From: Panonychus citri
Lineage: Eukaryota; Arthropoda; Arachnida; Trombidiformes; Tetranychidae
Reading direction: 5' to 3'
DNA length: 64,000 nucleotides
Assembly: GCF_014898815.1 (NCBI RefSeq)
Contig: NW_026515468.1
Span: 620,001-684,000 of the forward strand
Part shown: positions 42,352 through 51,785 of the stretch, in pieces
Layout of the letters: the number at the start of each line of letters is the position of its first letter
Position numbering within the stretch: position 1 is the first letter of the stretch
The notes under the pieces: model-generated
The model's database searches: none
Told to the model about the DNA's origin: nothing
What the model saw: the letters and a program-made list of their open reading frames with translations, nothing else
Position numbers and translations under genes: made by a program

Positions 42352-42642
42352 TCACCAGAGAAATCTATGAATGATTGATGAATACATGACTTGATGTAAA
42401 TTCTTAAATTAAGGCGAAACTATTAATGAGGTACAATCCAAATGATAATCAATCATTTTGGTCATTAAATGATGTTGAACATTGGCAATGAAATGTTAAG
42501 AATCGTCAACTGTGAAACTGCTATTAATTAACTAATTGTTTGGAGAACAAATTTTCCAGTCAAAAGTTTCAATCCAATGTCTTGGAAAGATCTTGTCCAT
42601 AATTTCATACGAATGCGTTTAAGTGACTGATGGCCAACTTAC
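42352..42642. other. Short intergenic region after the ABC transporter
   Basis: AT-rich 3' flank of the transporter and possible intron of the minus-strand Gly-rich exon. Nothing else was seen. Confidence 0.3.
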
Positions 42643-42778
42643 CTTGAGTAAAGTCCGTAACCTTGGTTATGTCCATGGCTACCATGTTGACCTCCATAAC
42701 CTGCATTTGAACCCCAACCTCCATACTTTTTCAATCCATTTGATCCCCAGCCATTATCACCATAAGCATCATGACTTC
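42643..42778 (-). CDS. Gly/Tyr/His-rich exon, gene incomplete
   Basis: On the minus strand an acceptor TAATAG precedes a 136-bp open stretch ending at a GTAAGT donor. It encodes a Gly-rich sequence (GYGGQHGSHGHNQGYGLYS, preceded by WGSNGLKKYGGWGS), typical of arthropod cuticle or silk-like secreted proteins. Neither the signal-peptide exon nor the terminal exon could be found. A TATCGATA box about 420 bp upstream (43199-43206) might mark its promoter. It may be a real internal exon of a small gene or a relic. The plus-strand ORF over the same bases is a shadow. Confidence 0.4.
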
Positions 42779-43339
42779 CTATTATATCGCAATCAAGTTA
42801 ATCCGATGCTCTTTTATTAATAGTAACGTTAATAGTAACGTAGTAGTAATAGTAGTTTGTTAATAGTAACGTTAGTTAAACGATAAAACAATTTGTGTGA
42901 TAACTCATTTTTATTCCAGAGACAAAGGTCAGACTAAATGTGGATGAAACAGTTAACACAATCTGATAATTTAAGAGAGAAACAGATAATCAATAAAGGT
43001 AGAGACACTTGACCCAACGAATAACAGCCCGAAACACAAGGTCTTCTAGCCCTTAAATTATATTTTGGTGTCTTTCTTAATTTTTACCGATACAAGAAAA
43101 AGAATAGTGATTAATAAGTCTCTTTCTTTTCATCATATTTGATTCTTCAAGATTTTTTTGCCAATTTTTTAAAAATTTTCTTTTTCTCTTGCGCTAAATA
43201 TCGATATCGTTCGATATTTTTCAAATATCGCACATTTCTACATGAAATTTGTGAAAGTGGAAGGGCTTAAAATAGAGAATCGAAGTCAGTCGATTCAGTC
43301 AGTCAGTCAAAATTAAATCGACTGAGTCTATGTTACTTT
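42779..43339. other. Intergenic region with short tandem repeats
   Basis: Holds several copies of TAATAGTAACGT at about 42820-42875, a TATCGATA octamer at 43199-43206, and AGTCAGTC tandem copies near 43285-43310 adjoining the inverted repeat. Confidence 0.5.
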
Positions 43340-43667
43340 AGGTATGACTGGTAATGTTTTGGACTAATTTTTTAAAATTGATTAGCGACTGACTGGCTAG
43401 ACTTATTGGCTCCATTAAAACACTGAAATTAAGATCAACTCTCAGACTATGATTGGTGAAAATTTCAATTTTATGGTGCGTACGATTAAAAAAATACGGA
43501 GGTCAAAACATGAGCGCGTCGGAATTTGATTTCCTCTTTCATAATTTTCACCAATCATAGCCAGAGAGTTGATCTTAATTTCAGCGTCTTAATGGAGCCA
43601 ATAAGTCTAGCCAGTCAGTCGCTAATCAATTTTAAAAAATTAGTCCAAAACATTACCAGTCATACCT
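43340..43667. repeat. Inverted repeat with 125-bp arms (hairpin element)
   Basis: The left arm 43340-43464 and right arm 43543-43667 are near-perfect inverse copies around a 78-bp centre; the outer end reads AGGTATGACTGGTAATG on one side and its complement on the other. Flanks are rich in GTCGACT and CAGTCAGT words, with a further palindrome at about 43700-43730. There is no ORF in the element. It could be a fold-back transposable element or a source of hairpin RNA. Confidence 0.85.
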
Positions 43668-44018
43668 TTTGGACTTGACTGACTCGACTGTGAGTTAGTC
43701 GACTTAGGCTGACCTAAGTCGACTAACTTGGAGAAGTTAAGGTTAGTTGGGTTGAAGTAAATTTTATTCGAAACATGCTGATCGGCGTTGCTGAACTTAT
43801 GATACTTCGATCATTTTGGTTTTAGGCTTGATTTATTCTGAAGTTTGACTCACGCAAGTAGTATGTAAGCGTACGCCTCTAATGCACATAATTATAATGT
43901 AGCTCTTCTGTTAAAAGCATGTACCCTGAAATATAGATTGTGGTAGATAAAAATTTGTTAAAAGAAAATTTGAATTATATAAGATGAGTAAATTGGGGAG
44001 AGAAAAAATTGAGTGAAA
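43668..44018. other. Intergenic region
   Basis: AT-rich apart from GTCGAC-rich palindromic sequence next to the hairpin. No gene seen. Confidence 0.35.
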
Positions 44019-44126
44019 ATGCATTCAATTTACTTGAGACATCCATTTACTATGATGGTTTCTGGACCAAGTGGATGTGGTAAATCATTTTGGGTAAAAA
44101 CACTAATTGAAATAGAGAGAAAGTAA
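44019..44126 (+). CDS. Short P-loop ORF (Walker A GPSGCGKS)
   Basis: The ORF encodes 35 residues from ATG 44019 to TAA 44124. RHPFTMMVSGPSGCGKSFWV contains a full Walker A motif with a preceding hydrophobic strand, as in the start of a P-loop NTPase domain. No Walker B or further domain follows in the same frame, so this is either the first exon of a spliced gene or a remnant. The pattern HPF(T)xxVxGPxGxGK is one I associate with uncharacterised ATPases of mobile or virus-derived loci, but I cannot name the family. Confidence 0.35.
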   Translation: MHSIYLRHPFTMMVSGPSGCGKSFWVKTLIEIERK

Positions 44127-44560
44127 TCAGTCGAGTACCAACACTGATAACCTATTTTTATTCAGAATATCAGTAGTTATAAAACCTCCGCTTCTCAGCC
44201 ACTCAAAAAGCGGAAGTGGGGCAAGAATTAACCAGAAACTGAAAGGGCAAAATAATAAATGAATAATACTAATCTCAAAATAACACAAATTGAATTTCTC
44301 GCTCTTTTAATATCGATGATATTGGATTCGCTTTTTCATGAATCTTTTTTTGTTTACATTTTTACCTCTCATTCATCGAGTAATTTTTTCTTTTTTGCTG
44401 AAATCTTTGTTTAATTGAATTTGTTCAACCTAATAATTTATTTTTTTTAAATTATTTTTTTAAATTTCCAATCATTTATTTGTTCATTCTGGGTATGAAT
44501 TTTTATTAAAGAGTTTTTTATACTAAAACTGGTTTTGTATCAATTTCATAAATTGAAGCT
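44127..44560. other. Non-coding AT-rich stretch
   Basis: T-rich DNA between the P-loop ORF and the next broken gene; no feature supported. Confidence 0.35.
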
Positions 44561-45548
44561 ATGGTTTATGAGGACAACCTTGATTTATCAACCACGGAAT
44601 ATAACACAAATAACCTTCAAAGCGGTCCTGGTGAGTTGTTTTAAACAAAATACAGGCTATTTTAAATCATTTTTATTGTCAGAATTGACAAGGTTGATAC
44701 AAAATTCACGATTTTTTGATGAAATGAGGTGACCCATATTAATAGAAAAAATGCCACGTACCCATTTTTGAAAGAAAGACACAATTAAAACTCCAATTTA
44801 AAAAAAATTTCTCTTCAATCTCAATGATAGCGTAGTGGTAAGACATTTACTTTGTGTATGCAAGGGCATTTGTTCAAACCACGGCAGTGACAATTTTTTT
44901 CTTTTTCAATAAAACTTTATTATAGTTATAAACATTTTTTCTGTATTAGGAAATGATCAACAAAATGTAAATTCTCAAATGACCCAACCGGAAGCTAACC
45001 AGCAAACTGTAAAAGAGGATGACGAGATCAGAGAGGCAGAAACTCGATTGAATGAATTGCGAGCGGCCAAATAAACGCGTTTGGAACAACGTATCACAGC
45101 TCCATTAACCACTGAAACTAGTTCTGATGGTGAGTTTACTTTATGAACCAACTATAACATAATTGTGATAATATAAATAGATTATGTTAAACTAAGCAGC
45201 GAAAGATAATTAGGGTGTCAGATGATGACTAATAATTATAGTATTAATAGTTATGAGTTTCATCTCAATCGGATTTAGGAATTAGGTTTCATATCATTTT
45301 CGATAGAAACCGAAGAGAGTTCAGACCATTTGACAATCAATACTTCTACCAAAAGTGCAAGCGGTGTTGCTGATTCAAATAATGTCCAAGCTACAACATC
45401 ATCAACTGATAATCAGAATAATGTTGATGTTACATCTTCGCCATCAACTGATCCGATCAAAGGAATGACCTCTAGGAGCTTAAGACCCAGGACCTCAGAC
45501 GGAAGGACTAGAATTTACTATTACGAAATCTTTTTAGATACAAACTAA
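44561..45548 (+). pseudogene. Three-exon gene for a Gln/Thr/Ser-rich protein with an in-frame TAA
   Basis: Exons 44561-44630, 44950-45129 and 45307-45548 have good sites (GTGAGT twice as donor; TATTAG and CGATAG acceptors) and agreeing phases, totalling 164 codons. The product would be hydrophilic: an acidic Asn/Gln-rich start (MVYEDNLDLSTTEY), a charged probable coiled coil (EDDEIREAETRLNELRAAK), then Thr/Ser-rich sequence and a basic tail (MTSRSLRPRTSDGRT). TAA at 45072-45074 interrupts the second exon directly after the coiled coil, while the frame stays open and protein-like afterwards. Either the protein ends at 64 residues or the gene is inactivated. Family unknown. Its last exon is the start of the duplicated block described below. 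Confidence 0.5.
44821..44892 (+). repeat. tRNA-like (SINE-head-like) sequence
   Basis: TAGCGTAGTGGTAAGAC resembles the A box of an internal RNA polymerase III promoter (TRGCNNAGYNGG), and TTGTTCAAACC, about 35 nt later, resembles the B box. The acceptor and T-arm stems do not pair well, so a working tRNA is unlikely. It may be a tRNA-derived SINE head or a tRNA pseudogene, within the first intron of the surrounding broken gene. Confidence 0.4.
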
Positions 45549-45577
45549 ACACGTCATCAGACATCGTAACATGAAAG

Positions 45578-45901
45578 GTGTTCGAAGGCATAAGAAAATC
45601 CTGCGTATCTACGCCTTTTGGACGCTGTATTTGGATCAACCACAATAAAGATTACCTCGTTCCTGAACAGGATTGTATGGAAATTACAGAAGAAAAAATT
45701 AATGCCCTCCCTCAAGAAAAATGGGAAAAAATCGATCAATCGCAAGTAATCTTGATGAAGGATGCTACCGAGTTTAGTGCCGAATTTATTGCAGCTCATC
45801 TATATATGTTTGAATGTGGATATTGTTATAAAAGCTATGGAACTGCAGAGGAGGTTAATCTAATTTCTTTGCCGAACGCAACGATGAATAATGAAGATTA
45901 A
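45578..45901 (+). pseudogene. Open frame of unknown Cys-containing domain (copy 1)
   Basis: About 107 open codons begin behind TGA without an ATG in frame (VFEGIRKSCVSTPFGRCIW). The sequence is protein-like, with GRCIWINHNKDYLVPEQDC and later MFECGYCYKSYG, which looks like half of a zinc finger, and ends at TAA 45899. Without a start or clear acceptor it is probably an internal exon of a decayed gene. Related pieces occur at 46661-46918 (minus) and 47417-47732 (plus). Function unknown. Confidence 0.45.
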
Positions 45902-46230
45902 GTGTTGGAATTAAGTATAAAGAAGAGTGCGTTATCGTTTTTCTCCACTTTGGAATTATAATTCTCTCGGAAATCTTCAACAAATATTAAAACAAATGGT
46001 AAGTTAATTTCTTTTAATATTTTTAATATCAATTCTTTTCTTTTTCCTTTTCCTTCTTAGGTTTTTTCACACAAAACCTTCCACCTTAACGATGACTCGT
46101 TTTGGAAAATTCTTTTCTAAATAAGGAAGTCGGTGTTAAATTTAATCATATACTGGGCATTTCACCAAGTTTCCAACAAGTTTTTCTTGAATAACTTTTT
46201 TGTCTTTGGGTATTTAGGCTCCAGACTCGA
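45902..46230. other. Intron-like T-rich stretch
   Basis: Includes GTAAGT near 45999 and a long pyrimidine run ending CTTCTTAG near 46060, which look like an intron donor and acceptor, shared with the second copy of the block. Confidence 0.35.
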
Positions 46231-46615
46231 GTTATGGGAGTTTGAGCGATACTCAATTGTCATATTTCAAGGTCAAGGTCATAAAGGTTATTCATGAAAG
46301 AAGGCACTTGAAGGTCATTTGAAGAACTTTTTGAAAACTAGAAATTTTTTAAAGCCTACCTGTGATGTTTTATTATTCCTTTACTTACAGGGTCTGATTC
46401 AATTTGCTTTCAGTAAAATTTATCTTAAGTAACTGATTTTGTTTTGCGATACCAACGTTGTTTAGTGTTATTGCTATTTTTACTTCATGACTAGGCGTTA
46501 AAATTTCTAGTTTTCAAAAGTTCTTCAAATGACCTTCAAGTGCCTTCTTTCATGAATAACCTTTATGACCTTGACCTTGAAATATGACAATTGAGTATCG
46601 CTCAAACTCCATAAC
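46231..46615. repeat. Fold-back element with ~115-bp arms
   Basis: The left arm 46231-46347 is repeated in inverse orientation at 46500-46615. Each arm holds TCAAGGTCAAGGTCAT and GAAGGTCATTTGAAG. The centre (about 46350-46499) occurs, inverted, inside the element at 51960-52371, showing that both belong to one family. Confidence 0.8.
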
Positions 46616-46660
46616 GATTGAGCTGATACTTTGCACAGTGCTCTTAATATAGGTTTGACC

Positions 46661-46918
46661 TCACTGTTGAAAATTTTCAGGCTGAAGGTCATCCGTTTGA
46701 TAACAGAAAAGAAAGAAAAGAAAAATTGATATTAAAATGAAGTAACACCATTTGCTGTGTTGAGATTGAGCTATAATGGGGTGGGCGTGACCAGCACTTC
46801 TGTAATCTTCATTCATCGTTGCATTCGGCAAATGTAACCTCTGTCCTAACTTGCTAATATCACATTCAAGCATATATAGATGACTAAATCGACGCCAGCT
46901 CGAGGCGTCCTTCATCAA
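46661..46918 (-). pseudogene. Degraded third copy of the 45578 ORF
   Basis: The minus strand encodes MMKDASSWRRFSHLYMLECD and LPNATMNED, matching LMKDATEF, HLYMFECG and LPNATMNNED of the plus-strand copy, with deletions between. It then runs into hydrophobic sequence without similarity. It is a fragment without a complete domain. Confidence 0.5.
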
Positions 46919-47288
46919 GACCTCGATTTTCCCGGTGATGGTCTATGAACCCGTAATCGTTCAAAACGGTGGTTGATCAAATACAGCGTCAAACGTGAGC
47001 AGGATTTTCTTATGTATATTACGATATTTGTGTTTGTATCTAAAGATTCGTATTCAGTCCTATCTGAAATCTGATCTTCTTGCTCCATCGAGGATCTAGC
47101 GATTTTGCAATAAATAATTTAGATAACTAAAATTAATTTCCATCTGATGAATTTAATTAATTCTGTGTTAATTAATCTTTTATTTAATTACATTTTAATT
47201 GATTAGTTTAAAGTTCAAGGTCATAAAGGTTATTCATGAAAGAAGGCACTTGAAGGTCATTTGAAGAACTTTTTGAAAACTAGAAACT

Positions 47289-48224
47289 GTATTCAAGAAA
47301 GGAATGACCTCTAGGAGCTTAAGACCCAGGACCTCAGACGGAAGGACTAGAATTTACTATTACGAAATCTTTTTAGATACAAACTAAACACGTCATCAGA
47401 CATCGTAACATGAAAGGTGTTCGAAGGCATAAGAAAATCCTGCGTATCTACGCCTTTTGGACGCTGTATTTGGATCAACCACAATAAAGATTACCTCGTT
47501 CCTGAACAGGATTGTATGGAAATTACAGAAGAAAAATTAATGCCTCCTCAAGAAAATGGGAAAAATCGATCAATCGCAAGTAATCTTGATGAAGGATGCT
47601 ACGAGTTTAGTGCCAATTTATGCAGCTCATCTATATATGTTTGAATGTGGATATTGTTATAAAAGCTATGGAACTGCAGAGGAGGTTAATCTAATTTCTT
47701 TGCCGAACGCAACGATGAATAATGAAGATTAAGTGTTGGAATTAAGTATAAAGAAGAGTGAATCTTCAACAAATATTAAAACAAATGGTAAGTTAATTTC
47801 TTTTAATATTTTTAATATCAATTCTTTTCTTTTTCCTTTTCCTTCTTAGGTTTTTTCACACAAAACCTTCCACCTTAACGATGACTCGTTTTGGAAAATT
47901 CTTTTCTAAATAAGGAAGTCGGTGTTAAATTTAATCATATACTGGGCATTTCACCAAGTTTCCAACAAGTTTTTCTTGAATAACTTTTTTGTTTTTGGAT
48001 GTTCAGACTCCAGACTAGAGTTATGGTAGTTTAGGCCATAATCAATTGTCATATAAAAATATCAAGGTCATTCCGGTCATTTTGTTAGGATACGTTTTCA
48101 AGGTCATTTGATGGTCACAATCTAATTAATCAGCAATCATGAGGCTCCTTACGAGTTTACAACTTTTGGACATTTTTAGTTGCTGAGATATAGCGTTTTT
48201 GAGGCGGAATCCTTTCTTGAATAC
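47289..48224. mobile_element. 936-bp segment bounded by 15-bp inverted repeats, carrying block copy 2
   Basis: GTATTCAAGAAAGGA at 47289 is matched inversely by TCCTTTCTTGAATAC ending at 48224. The segment contains the second copy of the 45459 block. On both sides lie direct copies of a ~120-bp sequence starting GGATCTAGCGATTTTGC (47093-47213 and 48231-48346), so the insertion may have accompanied a local duplication. No transposase is encoded. Confidence 0.5.
47417..47732 (+). pseudogene. Second copy of the 45578 ORF, frameshifted
   Basis: Nearly identical in bases to 45578-45901 but with at least seven single-base losses, nearly all in homopolymer runs or doublets (for example AAAAAA to AAAAA, CCC to CC). 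These destroy the frame, leaving a 75-codon ORF. The pattern suggests a pseudogene or homopolymer-type sequencing error in one copy. Confidence 0.6.
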
Positions 48225-48387
48225 ATCAAGGATCTAGCGATTTTGCAATAAATAATTTAGATAACTAAAATTAATTTCCATCTGATGAATTTAATTAATT
48301 CTGTGTTAATTAATCTTTTATTTAATTACATTTTAATTGATTAGTTTGATAGATTTTTTGTAAAAAAATGAAGCATTGTTGATGCAG

Positions 48388-48794
48388 AGAAATTCGCACA
48401 GGTTCCTTATGGTTTAACCATTGCTGATAAAGCTCTTCTTTGGTCAAGCAGACCAGATTTGGTAGATCATAAGGACCCAAGTAAATTTTATTGTCAGTTT
48501 TGTGACATTCCGCTGGCTCGAAAAGATACTTTGAAGCGCCATGAGCTGAATGCATGTACGTTTCCTGGCGCTCCTAACCACAAATGTTCAGGGCTATGTG
48601 AAGCTCCTTGTCCTGGTCCTCTTCCATATATAGAACAGTATCGGAAAGATCACCGTGCTGGCAGAAAAATGCCAGCCAGAAAAAAGTCGCCACAAAAATC
48701 TAGCGCCTCATCATCATCCAGTTGGTCAAGTGGAAGCAGATATTCTGGTAGTACCACAAGTGAGACTATGCCAGCTTCCGAAGATGAAATTTAA
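48388..48794 (+). CDS. C2H2-type zinc-finger protein, last exon
   Basis: The exon follows a GATGCAG acceptor at 48387 and is open for about 135 codons to TAA 48792. It encodes FYCQFCDIPLARKDTLKRHE followed by LNAC, a C2H2/C2HC finger (C-x2-C then H-x4-C), then a Cys/Pro-rich segment (HKCSGLCEAPCPGPLPY), a basic cluster (GRKMPARKKSPQK, a possible nuclear signal) and a Ser-rich acidic tail. No ATG occurs before the finger in frame, so the N-terminal exon lies upstream, perhaps displaced by the 47.3-48.2 kb insertion. Nucleic-acid binding is inferred from the finger; family unknown. Confidence 0.55.
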
Positions 48795-49112
48795 GAATGA
48801 TTTAATTTAGTTAAAAATATAATTATCTAACCGGACAATAGAAGAGTAATTTAAAATTACTTATGGTGAATAGAAGTAGATCGGGGAAATTTATTATAAT
48901 CTTTTTTGGCTACCTTATGTAACTTTATATTATAATACTAACTATAATACTTATGTAACTTATGTAGCGCATTTAAATGACATCTACTTAAATAATTTAA
49001 CACCCTTTTTTTCAAATTCCAGGAAAACATCGAAAGCGTTTAGGTTATGACCAACTTGAAGTTGACTTAGGTTGAGATTACCTCTACACACAATGAAAAA
49101 AGCAGCGGACGA
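48795..49112. other. Intergenic stretch
   Basis: AT-rich with no supported feature. Confidence 0.35.
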
Positions 49113-49346
49113 GTGCTTCACCGAGGAAAAACACAATTTATAAATGATTATGCTACAATATTCGGCCACGAAAAACTATTGGAAATTGAAATACGATGCA
49201 ATGGACGATCAGAGTGGGAAAATATGTGGATCAAATCAGATATTCATTATCTTGCCTATCTTTTGTATATTGGATACAAAAAGTTCGAACGTAAATATAT
49301 CAAAGAAAATATAAATCGTTACCATTCAGATATAACAAATCGGTAA
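49113..49346 (+). pseudogene. Fragment related to the first half of the 63112 gene
   Basis: The 77-codon frame has no ATG at its start. FGHEKLLEIEIRCN and, later, KSDIHYLAYLLYIGYKKF match the pattern of the 63112 product (FGPYIRTNKLEIKMRC, then DDWLIDVVLYFLW). It ends at TAA 49344, about 200 bp before the large inverted-repeat element at 49541. The similarity is short but in the same order and spacing. It probably belongs to a broken copy of the cluster seen intact at 61-64 kb. Confidence 0.4.
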
Positions 49347-49414
49347 CATCTTAGTTAATGGTTTGAGGTGGAGCTAACGGCTATTCGTCACACTAATCCC
49401 TATGTTTGTTTAAA

Positions 49415-49430
49415 TTAGGTTAGGTTAGGT
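49415..49430 (+). repeat. Three TTAGG units
   Basis: TTAGG three times in tandem, plus one T. TTAGG is the usual arthropod telomere unit. Three copies can arise by chance or mark a short interstitial telomere-like insertion. Confidence 0.5.
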
Positions 49431-49941
49431 CTTCATTAAAAGGGTCAAAATCAACATAGAATGGCCCGGAGGGCCAGAGACAATCAAACGGGCAGTTTGA
49501 ACAAATAATGAATAGGTATAGCATATCTTTATTCATCATATACAGGGCTATTCAACTTCATTTTACGCAGATTTCTAGTTGTAAGTCAAGACCCAATGAG
49601 TTTAAAAAGATCAAACCTCGTACAGATACATATCGAGACTGAAGCACTTCGTATAAAAAGTTTCAAGGTCATTGAGGTCATTTCACGATAAACCTATCTA
49701 GAGGTCATTTGAGGGTTTTTTTTAAAAGAAGAACAAAAAATTGGTCCATGGTCCAATCTGCAGGATCTTCAATACAATCGGTTAATATGACCTTTTCAAT
49801 CCTAATGTATGGATCATGTAACAACGGAAATCGAGATTGAAACTCATTTGCAAATTCATTATTTGATATTCGACATCTTCCGACAACAATCAATCCAACA
49901 TCTTTAAAAGTGTTAAACAATCAATATGCTGGAACAATATA

Positions 49942-50205
49942 ATGAAATATCAAGTAATTTTATTTCCATTAATCAAAAATAATCAAATTAGTATTTACCA
50001 CAAATCTAACCTGCTAATTGAACAAACTCATCTGGAATTCTGGTTACAACAACGTAAAGATCTTAATTTGATCAATCAAGATTTTGTGCTTTTACTTAGT
50101 TCTGTTGAAATCTCTTTAGAGTCCAACTGTGAATATAGATTTCTAAGCAATTTTTGTCTAAAGGATGAGATATCCGATTCCTTGAGTCTTATGAATATCA
50201 AATAA
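49942..50205 (+). CDS. ORF inside the long-repeat element
   Basis: An 87-codon ORF from ATG 49942, Leu/Asn-rich (MKYQVILFPLIKNNQ). Its stretch DLNLINQDFVLLLSSVEIS recurs about 335 bp downstream in another frame of the same element (50381-50465), so part of it was duplicated. Hydrophilic, no membrane segment, no known family. It may be the broken start of the longer frame that follows. Confidence 0.3.
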   Translation: MKYQVILFPLIKNNQISIYHKSNLLIEQTHLEFWLQQRKDLNLINQDFVLLLSSVEISLESNCEYRFLSNFCLKDEISDSLSLMNIK

Positions 50206-50380
50206 TCGATGTAAATGATGTTAATCTTCAAGAAATGAGAACTCTATCGATTGACAACAAAATCAAACACCTTATGACCCTTAAAAATTATGTGATTAAA
50301 ATCTTCACTCCCAAACCAATAAAAAATAATAAATTCCTGAAGATAACAGAAAACATAACAATTAATTACATCTTAATTTC

Positions 50381-51271
50381 GAAGATCTTAATTTGATCAA
50401 TCAAGGTTTTGTGCTTTTACCTAGTTCTGTTGAAATCTCTATAGAGCCCAACTGTGAATATAAAGTGATGCCTTCGAAAAAGAGGAAAAGTGTTTTATCT
50501 GACAATCAGATAGCCTTATCATCCACACCTTTTTCAGACATTGATTCTTGTTTGTAAACATTAGACCGTTTTCATCATGGTAGTGCTGGAGATATGATGA
50601 ATGAACTAATAAATTCTTATGGTGGAAATGCATTCAATGATTTGGTTACCTTTCTGAAAGGTTTTAATGAGCGACCTGAAAATTATTTATTGTTGGAAGA
50701 AACTGCAAAGGAATTGGTCGAGGCATTTCTAATTCAATATGAGCATTGGCGTAATTTGGATTCTGATGAAGTTATCAATGAGATCAAGGAAAGTTCCAGC
50801 TTGGATTTAGAGAAGGTAACTGCCGCTAAATAACGAGATGTTGAAGTTTTCATTTGGTACTCTAAGTATCATCAACCCGAAACTTGGTTGGATCTCAAGA
50901 ATATCCAGTTATTTCCGATGTTGATAATCAAGCTAAAAGATCCTCAAATGGAAGTTTCTGGTTTATTTAAGAAGGTGACGAAAATTTTTGCTACAAAAAA
51001 CTGCTCATCAATGGTGAATAAAGTTTCAACTGGTTATGGTTGTTTAAAAGTTAAATGTTTAACTTTAGAGTCTAGAGATTCTTTGCAAAATTTGTTGAAA
51101 GCAAATAATGAATTTGCAAATGAGTTTCAATCTCGATTTCCGTTGTTACATGATCCATACATTAGGATTGAAAAGGTCATATTAACCGATTGTATTGAAG
51201 ATCCTGCAGATTGGACCATGGACCAATTTTTTGTTCTTCTTTTCAAAAAAAAACCTTCAAATGACCTCTAG
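50381..51271 (+). pseudogene. Main coding frame of the long-repeat element, with two in-frame TAA codons
   Basis: One reading frame runs for about 296 codons and is interrupted only by TAA at 50555-50557 and 50831-50833. It contains a basic cluster PSKKRKSV (nuclear-signal-like), a helical middle (MMNELINSYGGNAFNDLV, EETAKELVEAFLIQYEHW) and a C-terminal part ending inside the right terminal repeat (HDPYIRIEKVIL, ADWTMDQFFVLLF). That last part resembles the YIRTNKLEI and DDWLIDVVLYFLW region of the 63112 product. Replacing each TAA with a sense codon would leave a normal-looking protein, so these look like recent CAA-to-TAA or GAA-to-TAA changes. Function unknown. Confidence 0.5.
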
Positions 51272-51438
51272 ATAGGTTTATCGTGAAATGACCTCAATGA
51301 CCTTGAAACTTTTTATACGAAGTGCTTCAGTCTCGATATGTATCTGTACGAGGTTTGATCTTTTTAAACTCATTGGGTCTTGACTTACAACTAGAAATCT
51401 GCGTAAAATGAAGTTGAATAGCCCTGTATATCATATAT

Positions 51439-51705
51439 TTGACCCTATGGAATTGGACAGTGGGAGACTCGAGCTACTTTGGATACTTCAACGGTAGAGA
51501 GAAGCGACTGAGAAAGGTTGTAATGCGAGGAAGAGTTAAATCTAAAATTATTGAACTCTATGGAAAGATAATCGAGCTTGAAAGAGTGAAAAGAAAATTA
51601 GTTAAAAATTCTAAGAACTTTATTGTTATATCAAGAATTAATGAAACAATTTCCATATTGAAACGAAGTGTAAACCATTGGAAGTTTTATTTACAAAATT
51701 ATTAA
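51439..51705 (+). pseudogene. Fragment related to the second half of the 63112 gene
   Basis: An 88-codon basic frame without a clear ATG (GREKRLRKVVMRGRVKSK) that ends FIVISRINETISILKRSV and WKFYLQNY. The SRINE motif with its neighbours matches LITLSRINESVNAQL near the C-terminus of the 63112 product. It lies just past the right end of the 1.9-kb element and may be the other half of the gene whose first half is at 49113-49346. Confidence 0.4.
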
Positions 51706-51785
51706 CTGAAATCAATTTTAAACTCTTTTCTCATTCATTTATCGTGTAATCGATTAATGTGTAACTAATTATCAATTTTTAGGTT

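Larger units (their letters stand above)
45459..46240 (+). repeat. Duplicated block, copy 1
   Basis: This segment recurs in direct orientation at 47298-48030. The shared part starts at AAAGGAATGACCTCTAGG and ends after TCCAGACT. Copy 1 retains about 45 bp (near 45933-45974) that are missing from copy 2. Confidence 0.85.
49541..51428. mobile_element. 1.9-kb element with ~325-bp terminal inverted repeats
   Basis: The left repeat 49541-49865 and right repeat 51102-51428 are nearly identical inverse copies. The ends read TACAGGGCTATTCAAC, and the flanks TCATA and TATCATA are compatible with a TA target. The right repeat contains the 3' end of the internal coding frame, so the left one carries that coding end backwards. 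No recognisable transposase domain (DDE triad, integrase, helicase) was seen. The arms contain TCAAGGTCATTGAGGTCA. The element sits between two fragments related to the 63112 gene. Confidence 0.75.

Noticed and set aside
44821..44892. A functional tRNA
   Set aside because: A- and B-box-like sequences are present but the acceptor and T-arm stems do not pair, so only a tRNA-derived repeat is claimed.
45072..50833. A variant genetic code with TAA as a sense codon
   Set aside because: MED14, the Ser/Pro-rich gene and cluster genes 1, 2 and 4 all use TAA as their natural stop; point mutation is simpler.
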